In this document: in pieces, positions 37,601-49,705 of the stretch
Layout of the letters: each line of letters begins with the position of its first letter
Position numbering within the stretch: the stretch's first letter is position 1
Assembly: GCF_022201045.2 (NCBI RefSeq)
Contig: NC_068556.1
Location: 20,379,501 to 20,443,500 of the forward strand
DNA length: 64,000 nt
Reading direction: 5' to 3'
From: Citrus sinensis
Lineage: Eukaryota > Streptophyta > Magnoliopsida > Sapindales > Rutaceae
Position numbers and translations under genes: made by a program
The notes under the pieces: model-generated
The model's database searches: none
What the model saw: the letters and a program-made list of their open reading frames with translations, nothing else
What the model was told of the DNA's origin: nothing

Positions 37601-38399
37601 TGTTGATGCGGGATTCCGGTCCTCCTCGTTCTACGACCAGGATTTCTGCCCGATTAACTTCTTCACGACCAGAAGGTCTTCTCGTGAGGCTTCTTCTCCA
37701 GAGGTTCCTGCGCACACAGACAAGTCAGAGTACGCCGGTTGTTTTTCCCGGCGCAAACCCTCCGACGCTCAAGTCAGATATGAAGGTTCGGGGAACGCTC
37801 GCCACATATCTTATGGCTTTTTCGTAGTTTTCTCTTCTTTCGAATTTCTTTTGTTTTAATCTCAAAAATGCCAACCCCCTTACCTTCGTTGGCTACCTTT
37901 TTATAGGCTTCCCCTGAATCCCAGTCTTCCGCTTTTTCCGAGACGGTATGGGACTCTGACTGCTGCGTTATGGGTAAACGCGGGATCTTGCGTGTTACGC
38001 CACGGTTCTGGGGGAAGCGTGGCTGTCGTGGTTCTGCGAGATCTTGCGTGTTACACCACGGTTCTGGGGAAATGTGGCTGTCGTGGTTCTGTGAAATCTT
38101 GCGTGTTACGCCACGGTTCTGGGGAAAGCGTGGCTGTCGTGCCTAGATTCTCGGGCTGGGGAGCCTGTCTTGCCAACTGCCGTCGACCGGGTCTCCTCGC
38201 CTCTCGACCTCGAGCCGGAATGGCCTTATGCCTCTTACAGGAAATTGGCCTCGCGGATGACGTGCTCGTGGATGAGCAGGATATTTCTGCTCCTGTTCCC
38301 CCGCGCACCAGGCTTTTACGGGACATACCGGTTCGCAGAACTCTGCCATCAGATATCTGCTCACCATGCCTGGTCTCGTCGACGTATTTCTCCCAAACA
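37601..38399 (+). mobile_element. Solo LTR with TTTGC target duplication
   Basis: It begins TGTTGATGCGGG and ends TCTCCCAAACA (TG...CA), 799 bp, flanked by TTTGC at 37,596-37,600 and 38,400-38,404. The second tandem unit has the uninterrupted site at about 40,750 ('aacatttgcttaattc'), which proves an insertion after the duplication. It is much more GC-rich than its surroundings and holds three tandem copies of a 55-56-bp motif. There is no gag-pol, so recombination between two LTRs probably removed the interior. A diverged relative lies at 14,538-15,260. Confidence 0.88.
37984..38145. repeat. Three tandem 55-56-bp repeats inside the solo LTR
   Basis: Each repeat begins 'atcttgcgtgttac' (at 37,985, 38,041 and 38,096) and continues through 'ccacggttctgggg' to 'tggctgtcgtg'. 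Such arrays in LTR U3 regions can act as enhancer-like modules; function here is only inferred. Confidence 0.85.
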
Positions 38400-39436
38400 T
38401 TTGCTTTAATTCATTATGCGTTCATTTTTATTTTATTTTTTGTGTTCAAGCAACAACGTTCATAATCATTTCCTTTAACAAAAGTAATTCATTAAACAAA
38501 TTAATTAAATAATATATATGGCATTATGGATAATACGAGCTTACTTTGGCACGAAGGGGCTCCTTGTCTTTTAATTATAAATAAGCTGTGGGGTGTCTTT
38601 TACCTATTGTGGATGGTCCATTTCAGGCACTAAGTTGAAGGCCCTGGATTTTCATATCAAATTTTTGTCGTTGCTTAATATGAAAATTAATGAATTAGGT
38701 CACCCACAACTTCTGACTCCATTAAAGAGACAAATCCATGATCGTGTCTTGTTTTACTATTATTTGGGAGCTTGTCGTACGTACGTGTTGAATTTACTCC
38801 GAAGAATCTTATTTTTGAGCTAAAAAAGGAGGTCAATGATATTGATAACGAAAAAAGGAGGAAAAAAATAATGATGGAGAGATGAAATAAATTTTAACTA
38901 ATTATGTGTGGGGGTGATAACTTTAGAAGTGATTTATGATTCTACATAAAACTCTCAATTTAATGACTATAACAATGCTGTCAGGGTTTGGTCTAATAGT
39001 TTTTAAGAGATATGTGGTTAAAAAATTGATTTGGACTTTATCCATTGTTTTAGGGTAAATTTGAAATGATATTTTTAACTAATAAATGAATGACACAAGA
39101 ATTACAGGGACAAAATGGGCACAATACTTAGAGCAATATAAAGATGCGATTTGAAAGAATTTACTATATTGAATGGTCTTGAAAATCAATGGTCAAGGTT
39201 GGACACTTTAAGATATTTATGAGAAAGAATAAACCTAGTATAAAAGAAATATTTTTTTTTCATTTTTCCGTAAATATGATGCATAACCCTAAAAACATAC
39301 TTTTCTTTTAACTTAAGGATGACATCTATTCCTAACTTTTATACACTCTCCTTACGACTAGCCTTCATTATATAAATATCTCATTCACCCATGTTAGAGC
39401 ATGCTCTCTTATGTTATCATCTCCTTGACTCCTCTC

Positions 39437-39437
<1 letters not shown>

Positions 39438-39500
<63 letters not shown>

Positions 39501-39512
39501 TCTCTCTCTCTT
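39438..39512. repeat. CT/CA compound microsatellite
   Basis: A pure (CT)n run followed by (CA)n and a second (CT)n run in unit 2 of the tandem duplication; the homologous place in unit 1 (about 36,565) has only a short CT-rich stretch, so it expanded after the duplication. Open frames across it (leucine/serine and threonine/histidine runs) are artefacts. Confidence 0.95.
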
Positions 39513-39782
39513 TTCATCTTTTAGATCATCACCCACTTCTCCATTTTTGGAAGGCCAATTTTATTCTCCACCTTTATCATCTTCTCCATCATATTATTAC
39601 TCTTCATATCTTTATTCACCGTCTTCATACATATCAAGACTAAATATCTCCATATAGCTATCTAGCATATGTTATTCATCTTGGATAATGTAAACTCTTA
39701 TGTAACCTCTTACTTATATAAGGGATTGGTGATGATTGGCTCCCATAGACGTAGGCCAAATGCAGAACCACGTAAATATTGT

Positions 39783-39818
<36 letters not shown>

Positions 39819-41240
39819 AATGTTTATTTCACTATATTTTTAAGTTGAGGTCCAAATTATGTTTCAAGTATGAGCTTATCTGGAAAGCCCTAACTACATT
39901 AAGTATCTTGTGAGATCACCTAAGCTATCTCTCGAGTACACCTGAGTTACATTTAAACACATATTAGCCTCACATATCAAAAATCCTATGGAGCTCCACT
40001 AAGCTCTACCTATTTTTCCTCATATGACTAGCTCAGCTCACTATGCATATTACTTTAGCTCACCGCCTAGGATATCTCAGCTAAACCACATGCCCCAAAT
40101 ATCAGAAAAATACACCTAAACCCAAGCTTAGCACAAACTCCCCTCAAATATAAATTTATTTGTTTGAATCAAATTTGAACTGGATCTAGTGAAAACCACC
40201 TAATTGGTTCACGTCAGATCCTAGCGAAAATTTGGTGAAAATATCAATCTTTTTACTTTTTGAAAAGAATTACTATAAATTCTCTATATAAATTGAACAT
40301 GTATAAATTTATCATTTTTTTTTTGTTTTTAAGCATTGAACATATCCAATAATTACATTTATTCCTCACTAATAAACGGGAAAACCTTAAATTTCTCGTA
40401 GCATTACAAAAACACATGGTATGGATTTATTATTTTAAAAGACATATCATATATCATACAAAAAAACTTGTATTTTAGGCTATTATATTTTTGAAAGATT
40501 TCTTTCATTGGTCAAAAGCACGAAGACGCTTTCATTTTATTTTATTTAAAGGAAAGTGAGTCTCTTCTTCTTGTTTAATTTTCTTTATGCTTTAAAAATT
40601 TGTTTTTATCTTCTTTAAAAAATTAAAAAAAAAAGAAATAAATGTTTAAACGGAACGGCGACCTTAATAATAGGCCTTTGAATCAAATCCAAGCCCCACT
40701 TCTACGGAAGTGATTTTGTTGGTGGCCTGCTCATCTTTTTCATAGTAAACATTTGCTTAATTCATTATGCGTTCATTTTTTTTAATGTTCAAGCAACAAC
40801 GTTCATAATCATTTCCTTTAGCAAAAATATTTCATTAAGCAAATTAATTAAATAATATATATGGCATTATGGCTAATACGAGCTTACTTTGCCATGAAAG
40901 GTCTCCTTGCCTTTTAATTATAAATAAGCAGCGGGGTGTCTTTTACCTATTGTGGAGGGTCCATTTCAGCCACTAAGTTGAAGGTCCTGGATTTTCATAT
41001 CAAATTTTTGTCGTTGCTTAATATGAAAATTAATGAATTAGGTCACCCACAACTTCTGGCTCCATTAAAGAGACAAATCCATGATCGTGTCTTGTTTTAC
41101 CATTATTTGGGAGCATGTCGTACGTACTTGTTGAATTTACTCTGAAGAATCTTATTTTTTAGCTAAAAAAAGGAAGTCAATGATATTGATAACGAAAAAA
41201 GGAAAAAAAATTAATGATAGAGAGATAAAATAAAATTTAA

Positions 41241-44200
41241 ACGACATTTCTCTTAAAAATGTTCAAAATAAAGTGTCATACTCATTAAGTGTGGTGAATG
41301 ATTTTTCACAATTTTATTTTCACAACTTTTCAAACTAATTTATTGCATTATTTGTTATATTGCATATATCAAAAGCTATTCTAATACTAGTAAATAGGAG
41401 ATCGGAAATTTATTAGGCTGTGCAAACCCAATAGGATCAGCAACATGTACATGCAGTAAGGGAGCATTCGACTACTTGCCATTGCCTCCAAGTACAAACA
41501 CGACGGAGAAGAATTAAAATTTGAAGGAAACCCTTTTGATTCTTGTTCACTAGTGTCCAATTAGCTAACCCAACAAATCAAATTAACGTAATAATTAAAT
41601 TATAAATGTATAAATAGCAAATTATTGATAGTTGAAGGGCATATGTGATTGGATGTATTAGTTTACCTCTCAATAATAATGTTCCAGTGGTGATTGGTGA
41701 AAGCATCCAAAATTATAAACAGCTAGCATATTCTCTACGTAATATGGTTAGAATTTAGATTTATAAACACTTTGTAATTTATATAGTATATTCTTAAAAA
41801 TCTCAACCATGAAATAACAATAGCTAGTCTAGCCACAAAAGTTAGAATTATTGGATGGCAGTATCCATGTGGATCAATGTCAAGACATCGTTTAATAAAG
41901 AGAGTACTAGATTTGCATATCATTACCAGTATTACAATTTATTTTGACGATGTACAAGACAATGGAACATATTTGATGGTGACCAAAAAGATGGCAACTT
42001 CTTCGCTATGAATTAATGATTATTTCAAATATTTCAAAAGCATTAATTAGATACAGAGAAACAAGATTTAACGCGAAGCAATGTATATAAGTAAGCAAAT
42101 GATACGATTTAGAGGCAATGCCATGTCAAACGTCCAATTGGATGCAGACATTTTAGTGACTTAATTAATTAGAAGCATTATTTATGAATAATGATTGCAA
42201 TAAGTGAAGTGTTCGCATGAAAATATCTGCAACGAGGTTTCTATACAAAAAGTACACGTTGCATGTCTTTTCACCCCTACTTAATGGAGATTATCTTCCT
42301 AAGCCTAATAAAAATTCCTTATTAGAGAGTCAATGAGGATGCCTTGGCTCTCCTTGTGCGAAAGAACGCCTGAATTGCAGAGTCCCTGACCAATGTTACT
42401 GATCTCCCTGTTCTTTATTTATTATGCTGGCAAAGAAATTATAACTGGTAGGAAGGGGATATAGATGGCTAACGATAGTATGACATGAGGTCACAAGTTC
42501 CGGGATTATAGTGACTCAAAATATTCTCTCTCCAGTAACTGTAGGTAGTCTCGTAGTGGTAGCCTGGTAGATATCTCCATAAATATTTTGTCAAGAATAG
42601 ATTTCTGAATTAGTTTCAGTAGATCTCTAAACCGTGGGCATTGTTGCATACAATTTACAATTTTTTATGTGTCATGATTTCGTTGGTTGAGCTGTGAGAT
42701 GCTAGCCAATGAAGTCGTGACACGTAACTTGTCACACATAATAATGCATGTGATAGTACTTACCTTATCCCAATTTAAACTATTGGATTTAGATCTAATA
42801 GTCTATTGTTTTTTCATTTTAAAATCTATATATAATAGGGTCTATCATATGTGAATTTTAAAATAAAAAGACGATAGATCATTGAATTTGATGAATCTAA
42901 TAACTCTAATTATGATCTTATATTTTAAATAAAGTATGAGATTCTTCATTATAACCTAAATATATATATATACAGCTACATATATACGTCAAAATGTGAT
43001 TGAGTCGCTGTACTGTAGACAAGGTACCTTTGATTTAACATAAAATGATTTTCTCAAAACGAGGGGTATCACTGTTGATCGGGCTGATAAGCATTGTGCC
43101 CTAAGTTGTGGAAGGGGAGTTTAACAATAAGAATGAGTCCAGCCCAATACAATGCTACTAATTACATTTTCAAACCAACCAACGGATCTGTTTGTCAGCC
43201 CAACTCTTAACAATAACATCAAGATCTCTTAACACTGGAGTGTGTAGCCACCCTTCTAAAATCTTTATGACGCTTCTTTAAAATTTTATAAACAAAACTT
43301 TAGGATTTTTAAATTTTGTCCCACTAACTTTTCTTATCATAACTAGTTAAATACTAAATTTTTAGATTAAATAATCCTCATCATTTTCAACAAATTTTTA
43401 AACAAATGCCACTTTTACTAGTTCCATAAAAAAAAAAAAAACACCTCATAACTCTTAACGAATCACCAAACCTCATCACTCTCAACAAATCACCAAAACT
43501 CATCAAAAAAATATAGCATTGCACGATTGAAAATATAATCATCAATGGAGAGTTTTTTTAAAGTTAATGAATGTTCTTAAACAATATGAGTTTTTAATGT
43601 ATTAAGCTTAGGGTTTAGGTTCGAAATTTACGTGGATTTTGTTGTAAATATTATTATTTTCCAATTCATAAAGCAACTTAGATTTTTTTAAAGTACCTAG
43701 ATTTGAGTTGAGAAATAAAGAAAAATTAAAAACAATAGAAATCTTGAGATAAAAAAGAAATCCAAATTATATGCGATCGGTAGCTTATGTAACAACTGGT
43801 GCCAGTTGCACATAAGTTGGCAGTTGCATATATCATAGTATGTGCGATGAGCATGTAAAATGTGCCACATATTTATTGTATCATGTTTTATAGTTGTAAT
43901 CATTTTTTTTTATATTTTTCAGGTTTAATAGATTCAGTTGTGCTTCAAATGTGTTACCACGAGTAGTGGGGCCTTATGAAGTACATGAATGCCAAGAATA
44001 AAGTTTTTTTTTTGAAAATATTATACATTTGAATAGCTTTTTAAAGAGTATATAAGGTTTTGTAGATAAATCCTGATGAATATAATATCTCATGAGGTTT
44101 TGCAAATAGATTCTAACAAATATAGTATCATTATGAAGATAACTTTGAAATATAGAAGCACAACATCTCGTGCATGTTTATTAGCTATAAACATATTTGA

Positions 44201-44675
44201 TGATGAAATGGTCCAAATTGTGTTATATATGACCTCTAATATGGTCAACTACAAATGCATCCTTATATTTGTTACTACATCTCGAGTTCTAAACTAAGAT
44301 CTTGTGCTACTTGTAGAATCTTAATTTTTTTTTAAAGCAAATATCTGTGTCCCCAATATATAAGAAGAGGTGTTTTTAATTAAATGCCTAAATATATTTT
44401 TCTTGAATAGTTGAAATTGTTGTTTTGTTAAAATTTCTCGTATGGCTTTTATAGTTATATTCAATTTACATATACTCATGATATGCCCAGGGAAATGATT
44501 GCCATAAGCTGCCTTCACCATGGTCAGTTCCTTCCTCAATTCAAGTGGACTATGCCTTGCTATTTTAGATTTTGTTATGTATCAATTATGAATTAAACAA
44601 TTAAATCATTATATTAATTACATTTATAACAAGTTAAGAACATAAAAAAAAGTTGAAATATGGTGCGACGCAAGT
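41241..44675. other. AT-rich intergenic sequence
   Basis: No gene with start, splice logic or conserved motif is visible. Only short frames occur. There is no tRNA or rRNA. Confidence 0.5.
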
Positions 44676-44725
44676 GCGATAGCCATCTTGCTGCATGAAA
44701 TTTAGTGCAACATGATGGCTATCGC
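44676..44725. repeat. 50-bp near-perfect palindrome
   Basis: GCGATAGCCATC at the left pairs with GATGGCTATCGC at the right; the inner 'ttgctgcatg' and 'gtgcaaca' parts pair with a few mismatches. Related fragments ('gcgaaagccatcatatc') follow at about 44,760. It is probably the core of a small inverted-repeat transposon relic. Confidence 0.6.
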
Positions 44726-45586
44726 CCCAAAAAACAATTGCATCGAAACTATCTCTTGGTGCGAAAGCCATCATATCACACCAAATTTAGTTCCCATCGC
44801 ACCTCATGTACAAAAAAATACACATACAACTCAACAAATACCCCGTCGTGCCGTTGTTTAACATTTTATATACAAAAACTAAATACAACTATTTAAGAGG
44901 CATTTCATCAAGTGCCTAATGTGTAATAGTTGTAACTCATCATTTTAACCAAATTTCTTTTTATTATATTCCTCTGACAACTTATAATCATCTATAATCC
45001 CATTTAAATTCATTTAAATCATTAAAAAAATAATGAAGTTAGCTCAGCAAGGATTTGCGCTCTTTTCAATTCGTTTGATTTGGTGGATTCGAGTTTGCCG
45101 TCACCTTTGGCATTGCCGTTTGCCGTCACCTTTGCCATTGCCGTTTGCCGTCTTTCGTCACCATCGCCATTGCCTTTGATGATTCAGGAGAGAATATCGT
45201 GGTTCAATTTGTTAAGGGAGAGAGATCTGATTGTCAAGGGTAAGTTGGTTCAACAAAAAACTTGTTTGGCTAATTAAGATAAAAATAGTTTTGTAGGGTT
45301 ATATTTCAAAAACCTTAGAGTTTTGTGGTTATTTTCATAAATTTCACATAATTTTTTAAAGATTTATATCTATTTTATATTATTAAAAAGTTAGTAAGGA
45401 ATTTGGAAGAGTATAAAAAAACCTACTCATCTCTTAATTTTCCGATCCAAACCGAAATCGCCCATCCCCTATTTAAGAGGTTTCCTGCTAACCAGCTAAA
45501 TCTTCAGTTCTGTAAAATAAATAAATAAATAAATTTGTAGACTCTCCGATAATTTCCATCTCTCAATTTTCTCGACAAAAAGAAAA
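44726..45586. other. Upstream region of the PET100-like gene
   Basis: It contains a short tandem repeat of 'gccgtttgccgtcacctttg' units at about 45,095-45,150 and then the probable promoter and leader of the gene that starts at 45,587. No other gene is supported. Confidence 0.45.
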
Positions 45587-47868
45587 ATGTCAGCACTGGG
45601 AACATCGAAAGGGATTCTGGAGATCGCTAAGTTCGGTATCTATGTCGGCGTCCCGGTATTCCTAATGTATACTTTCGCCAACAACACCAAAAATATTCAG
45701 AAATTTATGGGAAATGTAAGTCTCACTGTCTCTCGCTTTTAAATTTATGTTTATGTTTATGTATTGAGGACTGATTATAGTTCTGCATAAGTTATTGAAA
45801 GCAAAACTCTTATTACCTGAGTCAGTAAAGATTTTGAATAGATTTAGTGTTATGTTAGATTATTTTGTTTCAGCTGTATTACATTTATTTTCAGCTTTTT
45901 TAATTCAACTGAAAATTTTGTAATTGGGGTTTCACTGTGAACTTATCTTTCTATTTTCAAGGAGTGAAGTGCCAACATTCTTTTCTTTGCCATGACAAGT
46001 TGCAGCCTTTTAAAACCTTATTGGGTTAGTTAAGTTTTTTGTTTGAAGAGACTTATCGAAGGTTCTTTCTTTCTCAAGTTGACCTACTTTGCCTTGTTTA
46101 GATATGAAGCGGGGCAACGAGGAGAAAACTTGCATGAAGATGGATTCTTGTTGTTTTAGTACTCCACTCCTTTTTATTGTGTCTAGAGATGATTTCTTAT
46201 GCACTCAACTTTTTGTACTTATGGCTTTTGGTCAAATTGTGGAAGTTGTAATGTCAATTTGGTGCTGCTAATTCATATCTCAAAGCAGTCAACCAAATGT
46301 CCAGTTGGGTTGTGGTACTGTAGTTTTTAATCTACAGTTGCCTTGTATTGATACCACTAACTTTCCAGAATGAGTGGCCAGTGGGTGGGTGGTAAATGTT
46401 AGTTATCCAGCACTAGTGGTTGTTAGTTGGGTTCAATTGGTACAATCTCTTTTGGCGGTATAAGAGGTTTTGGTTCAAATCCTACTCACATTGATTGAGA
46501 GGTGACTTGGTTACCATCATGCTACTGACAAAATAGAAGTATTGGGAAAAGGTACAACTGGGTATGTACTGAAAACTTCACTAATGCATTTTGAATTAAA
46601 GCTGAAGCACGTATTAGTGGAATAAGGGATCAAGAGATGGATTTTTTTTTTGGGGGGTGAGAGGGGGGGGGGGGGGGGGGATGGCCTATCAATCATTGGT
46701 GGACCTTCCCTTGAACCGGTCACGAAGCTCTCAACTGAGTTGTTTAGGTTCTGGAATTCCATCTCTAGTTGGGGGTTTCAGTTCGAAGGTTATAAAATGT
46801 GGTGCGGGTTCATCTCTCTTACCTCAAAAGGTCAACTATCTATCCTACTTGCCGTTGTTGTTCAGAAGAGGAATCCCTTGGATTTGAGACAACCGAGGGC
46901 ATTTATGCCAGCAACAAGTGCAGGAGGGGCAGCAGTTCCTCTTTCTGCCAAAACTACGGCCTAAGCTTCTAGCAAGCCCTAAGTTCATTTTTGGCTAGTC
47001 AGCATATTCCTTTTATACACCATACCATGGTATTTTGGAGTTTGCAAACCACTACTTGGTTGAGTGGCGGCATCTTCTGTCTTATGCTGGAGATGTTTTT
47101 GGGTTTTTGGGGTTTCCTCATTCATGACCTGATCATCACATGAGCATTTTAACTTTCGTTGGTTATTCAAGGAACGCTACTGGGTTGGAAGACAGGTTTT
47201 CTCTCTCTTGTAGTCCATTGTAAAGTTTTTCTATCAGTTTCTTTTTCTGATCCATGAATACCACTTGACTACATGAGCTTACTTGTTAATCTGTTGGTAA
47301 GAACTGTCAAAATATGATGGTTTCAACCGAATGTTGCTTAGAAGCTTATGTAGTTCACTAGAAGATGCCGTCTAGTTGATTGATACTCATTTGCTGCATT
47401 ATACAGAGAAACCATTCCTTCTAAAACTAGAAGTTACTGGATTGCATGGTCAAAGTAGTGGGGGCTTCTGGTTTACTCAGAGTTTATTGTCTAATTGTGC
47501 ATATTGTTAATGTTTTGTGAAAAAGAAAAGATCAAATAAGGGCTGTGGATGAGGTTCTAGATATCAACTCAACAATGGGTTGAGATGTTGGTGAATTTGT
47601 TATAGGTGGTGACTCTTAACACTGTATATCTGAAATTTAAGATGTGGATCCTTTTTTTTCCTTAAAATCTATTTGTCAAATCATTGGGGATGTTCTTTAC
47701 AGGAATGTGCTTTTATTTTGTATTGCTGTCTAAATTCTAATCATTTGTGCTTCTTTTGGTGTGAAGCGATCATACGTAGAGTATCCCCCAGAGGGACCAA
47801 GGCCGCCATCACCAGAGGAACTAAGGGAGATGGCTCGAGAACTAGCTCGCAATAAGAACATTCGTTAA
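45587..47868 (+). CDS. PET100: PET100-like small mitochondrial membrane protein
   Basis: Two exons, 45587-45715 and 47767-47868, join in phase 0 across a 2.05-kb intron and give 76 residues. The protein has a short N-terminus, one membrane helix (about 13-31, 'EIAKFGIYVGVPVFLMYTF'), then a charged region with YPPEGPRPPSPEELREMA and a basic C-terminus. Layout and size match the PET100 family (about 70-80 residues: helix, PPE-type motif, charged tail), an inner-membrane chaperone for cytochrome c oxidase assembly. The match is by pattern, not a computed alignment. Arabidopsis At4g14615 is, as I recall, a protein of this kind and lies near AARE and CIPK4, as here. The intron holds a possible SINE head and a long G-tract. 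Confidence 0.75.
46428..46490 (+). mobile_element. Possible tRNA-derived SINE head in the PET100-like intron
   Basis: An A-box-like 'tagttgggttcaattggta' is followed about 35 bp later by GGTTCAAATCC (46,472-46,482), a good match to the polymerase III B-box. The 3' end and target duplication could not be identified. Confidence 0.3.
46651..46680. repeat. Long G-tract
   Basis: A T9 run leads into GGGGGG, 'tgaga' and then about 18 consecutive G. It lies in the intron of the PET100-like gene. It could form a G-quadruplex or be a sequencing-sensitive homopolymer; its exact length should be treated with caution. Confidence 0.8.
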
Positions 47869-48332
47869 ACACTTCTTAGTGTCGTAAGTTACTGTTGTAT
47901 TCTATTGCTGTTCTGAGAAGTCAAGGTGTCTGTAATGTATATAATAAGTCTTGAGGATTTTCTTTAAGAAGTGGAGAATAAAAATAAACATCTGTTTGGA
48001 TGATGTTATGCCTTATTATCATTGATTGCTTCATAAATGATCATTTATTTGTGTGGAAGATGATACGTTTTCAATTAGATTTATGTGCAGTTGATGGTGA
48101 ATGGAGATTTTCCAAAAGTTCCTCACATGTATCTCCATTTGCAAAATATTGGCTCATCGGTGCCTTGTCCTCTTTAAGCCAGACATGAAATGAAGCATAA
48201 AAAATTGTGGAGCTTCGGTGAAAGTTCAATTTGATGCATAATGTCCTCAAATGATTCAAGTTGAGAGCCGGAAAACATTTCTCTAGGTTTCTTCTCAGTT
48301 CTTACTCACCCGGCCTATGACGCCGTCAGTCC
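47869..48332. other. 3' UTR and spacer after the PET100-like gene
   Basis: It contains the expected transcript end ('aataaaaataaac' at about 47,975). No further gene is seen. Confidence 0.4.
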
Positions 48333-48694
48333 TTACTCCTTTGGTGGTGTTTGATTTTAAGAAAGGGGAGGAGAGGAGAGGAGAAAAAAGGAGAGTAGTG
48401 GAGAGGTGATGAGAGGAGCGGAGAGGAGTGCAAAAATTAATTGTTATGGGTTGGTTTAATATTAAATTTGAAAGGAAAAAAAATTATGTATTTTTTATTT
48501 AGACAAATATATCCATTATCTTTAATGCTAAAATGTTAATATTATTATAAATAGAAAAACTTAAATTGTGAATTAATTTGATCGAGAAATAAATTAATAA
48601 CAAAACATTTAATTTTATATTATTTTAATTAATTCATTATTATTTTATAATCAAAATAACTAACATTTCATAACTAGTTTTATATTCAATTTGG

Positions 48695-49319
48695 TAGGGG
48701 TGGGCAAAAAAACCGTAGTATTAAAAAAACGGAACCGAATCGACGGTTTTTTCTAATTCGGTTCGGTTTTTATTTTTTTAAAAACCCAAATATACCGTTT
48801 GTAAAAAAAACCGAAATGTCGGTTCGGTATTCGGTTCACTTAGCTGAACCGAAAAACAGAATTACTTTTTGATTTTATTCAAATCAAACATGATTTTATT
48901 CAAATTAAACATGTGTTATTTCTCTTTATAACATTATGATTATGTTTATATAGATGGAGTATTGGAGTTTGGTTATGTATTTTGAAATTTTAATATTTCA
49001 TATTTTGGGAGTATCTTATTAATAATTAGTAGGATATTAGTGATAAAATGTATTTTGAATACTTTGTATTTATTGTTAATATTTGTAATAAAATTAAGAT
49101 AAATTAATTGTTGAAAAAAATTATCACATTCATGAGGCCCAATGGGCAAAAAATTTAAAAATTTAAAATAGGCCCAATAGGCCCAGAACCGAAAAAACCG
49201 AACCGAACCGATCCAAAAAGAACCGTTTGAGTTTGGTTCTTATTCGGTTCTTTTTATAAAATAACCGATTTAAATCGGTTCTACTTAATTTCGAACCGAA
49301 CCGAACCGTGCCCCCCCTA
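48695..49319. mobile_element. hAT-type MITE with CAATTTGG target duplication
   Basis: Ends are TAGGGGTGGGC (left) and GCCCCCCCTA (right; TAGGGGGGGC on the other strand). CAATTTGG flanks both sides exactly (48,687-48,694 and 49,320-49,327), giving an 8-bp duplication. Subterminal arrays of 'ccgaacc' and 'ggttcgg' face each other. The 625-bp element has no coding capacity and fits the hAT MITE group. Confidence 0.85.
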
Positions 49320-49705
49320 CAATTTGGTTTCTATAACTAGTTTTATATTCAATTTGGTTTCTAGACATTTATGATTATTGAAAACAATAATATATTAGCA
49401 CATTGAAATAATCTAGTTAAATAGAGATTTTTTTTTTTAAATTATAGCATCAAGTCATGGGTAGCAGTTGACTGCTGCTACCGCTATCTCCGACCACTGT
49501 TGACCACTGCGGCTGTTGTTGACCATTGTAGTTGACCTCTATTGACCACTATTTTTATTGCGTTAAATACATAAAATTATTAGAAATGGACGATTTACTC
49601 ATTGGAAGTGTTAATTTTGCCGAAAATACACTATATGGTTAGAAATATGAGAGTTAAAATTTTATGAAACATTTAAACAAGATTTGAGGTCAATAATAAT
49701 GTATA

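Larger units (their letters stand above)
36076..41240. repeat. Tandem duplication of a ~2-kb noncoding segment
   Basis: Unit 1 (about 36,076-38,892) and unit 2 (about 38,893-41,240) align from 'attatgtgtgggggtgataa' to 'caatgatattgataacgaaa' in the same order. Unit 1 carries an extra 799-bp solo LTR; unit 2 carries about 240 bp extra near 40,190-40,430 and a long microsatellite. A segment near 36,820-36,860 and 39,740-39,775 ('gctcccgtggatggaggcc', 'gctcccatagacgtaggcc', then 'gaaccacgtaaat' in unit 2) resembles the R region of Copia-type LTRs, so the unit may derive from old LTR sequence. No protein is encoded. Confidence 0.75.

Noticed and set aside
37992-38465. 157-residue frame and its reverse partners
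   Set aside because: They lie within the solo LTR and its tandem repeats; the repeated CYTTVLG-type peptide is a repeat artefact.
39391-39657. Leucine/serine-rich frames of 80-88 residues
   Set aside because: They are translations of the CT/CA microsatellite.
46650-46964. 104-residue glycine-rich frame in the PET100-like intron
   Set aside because: It starts in the G-tract, lacks any domain and has no splice link to a gene; the last 35 residues look protein-like but cannot be identified.
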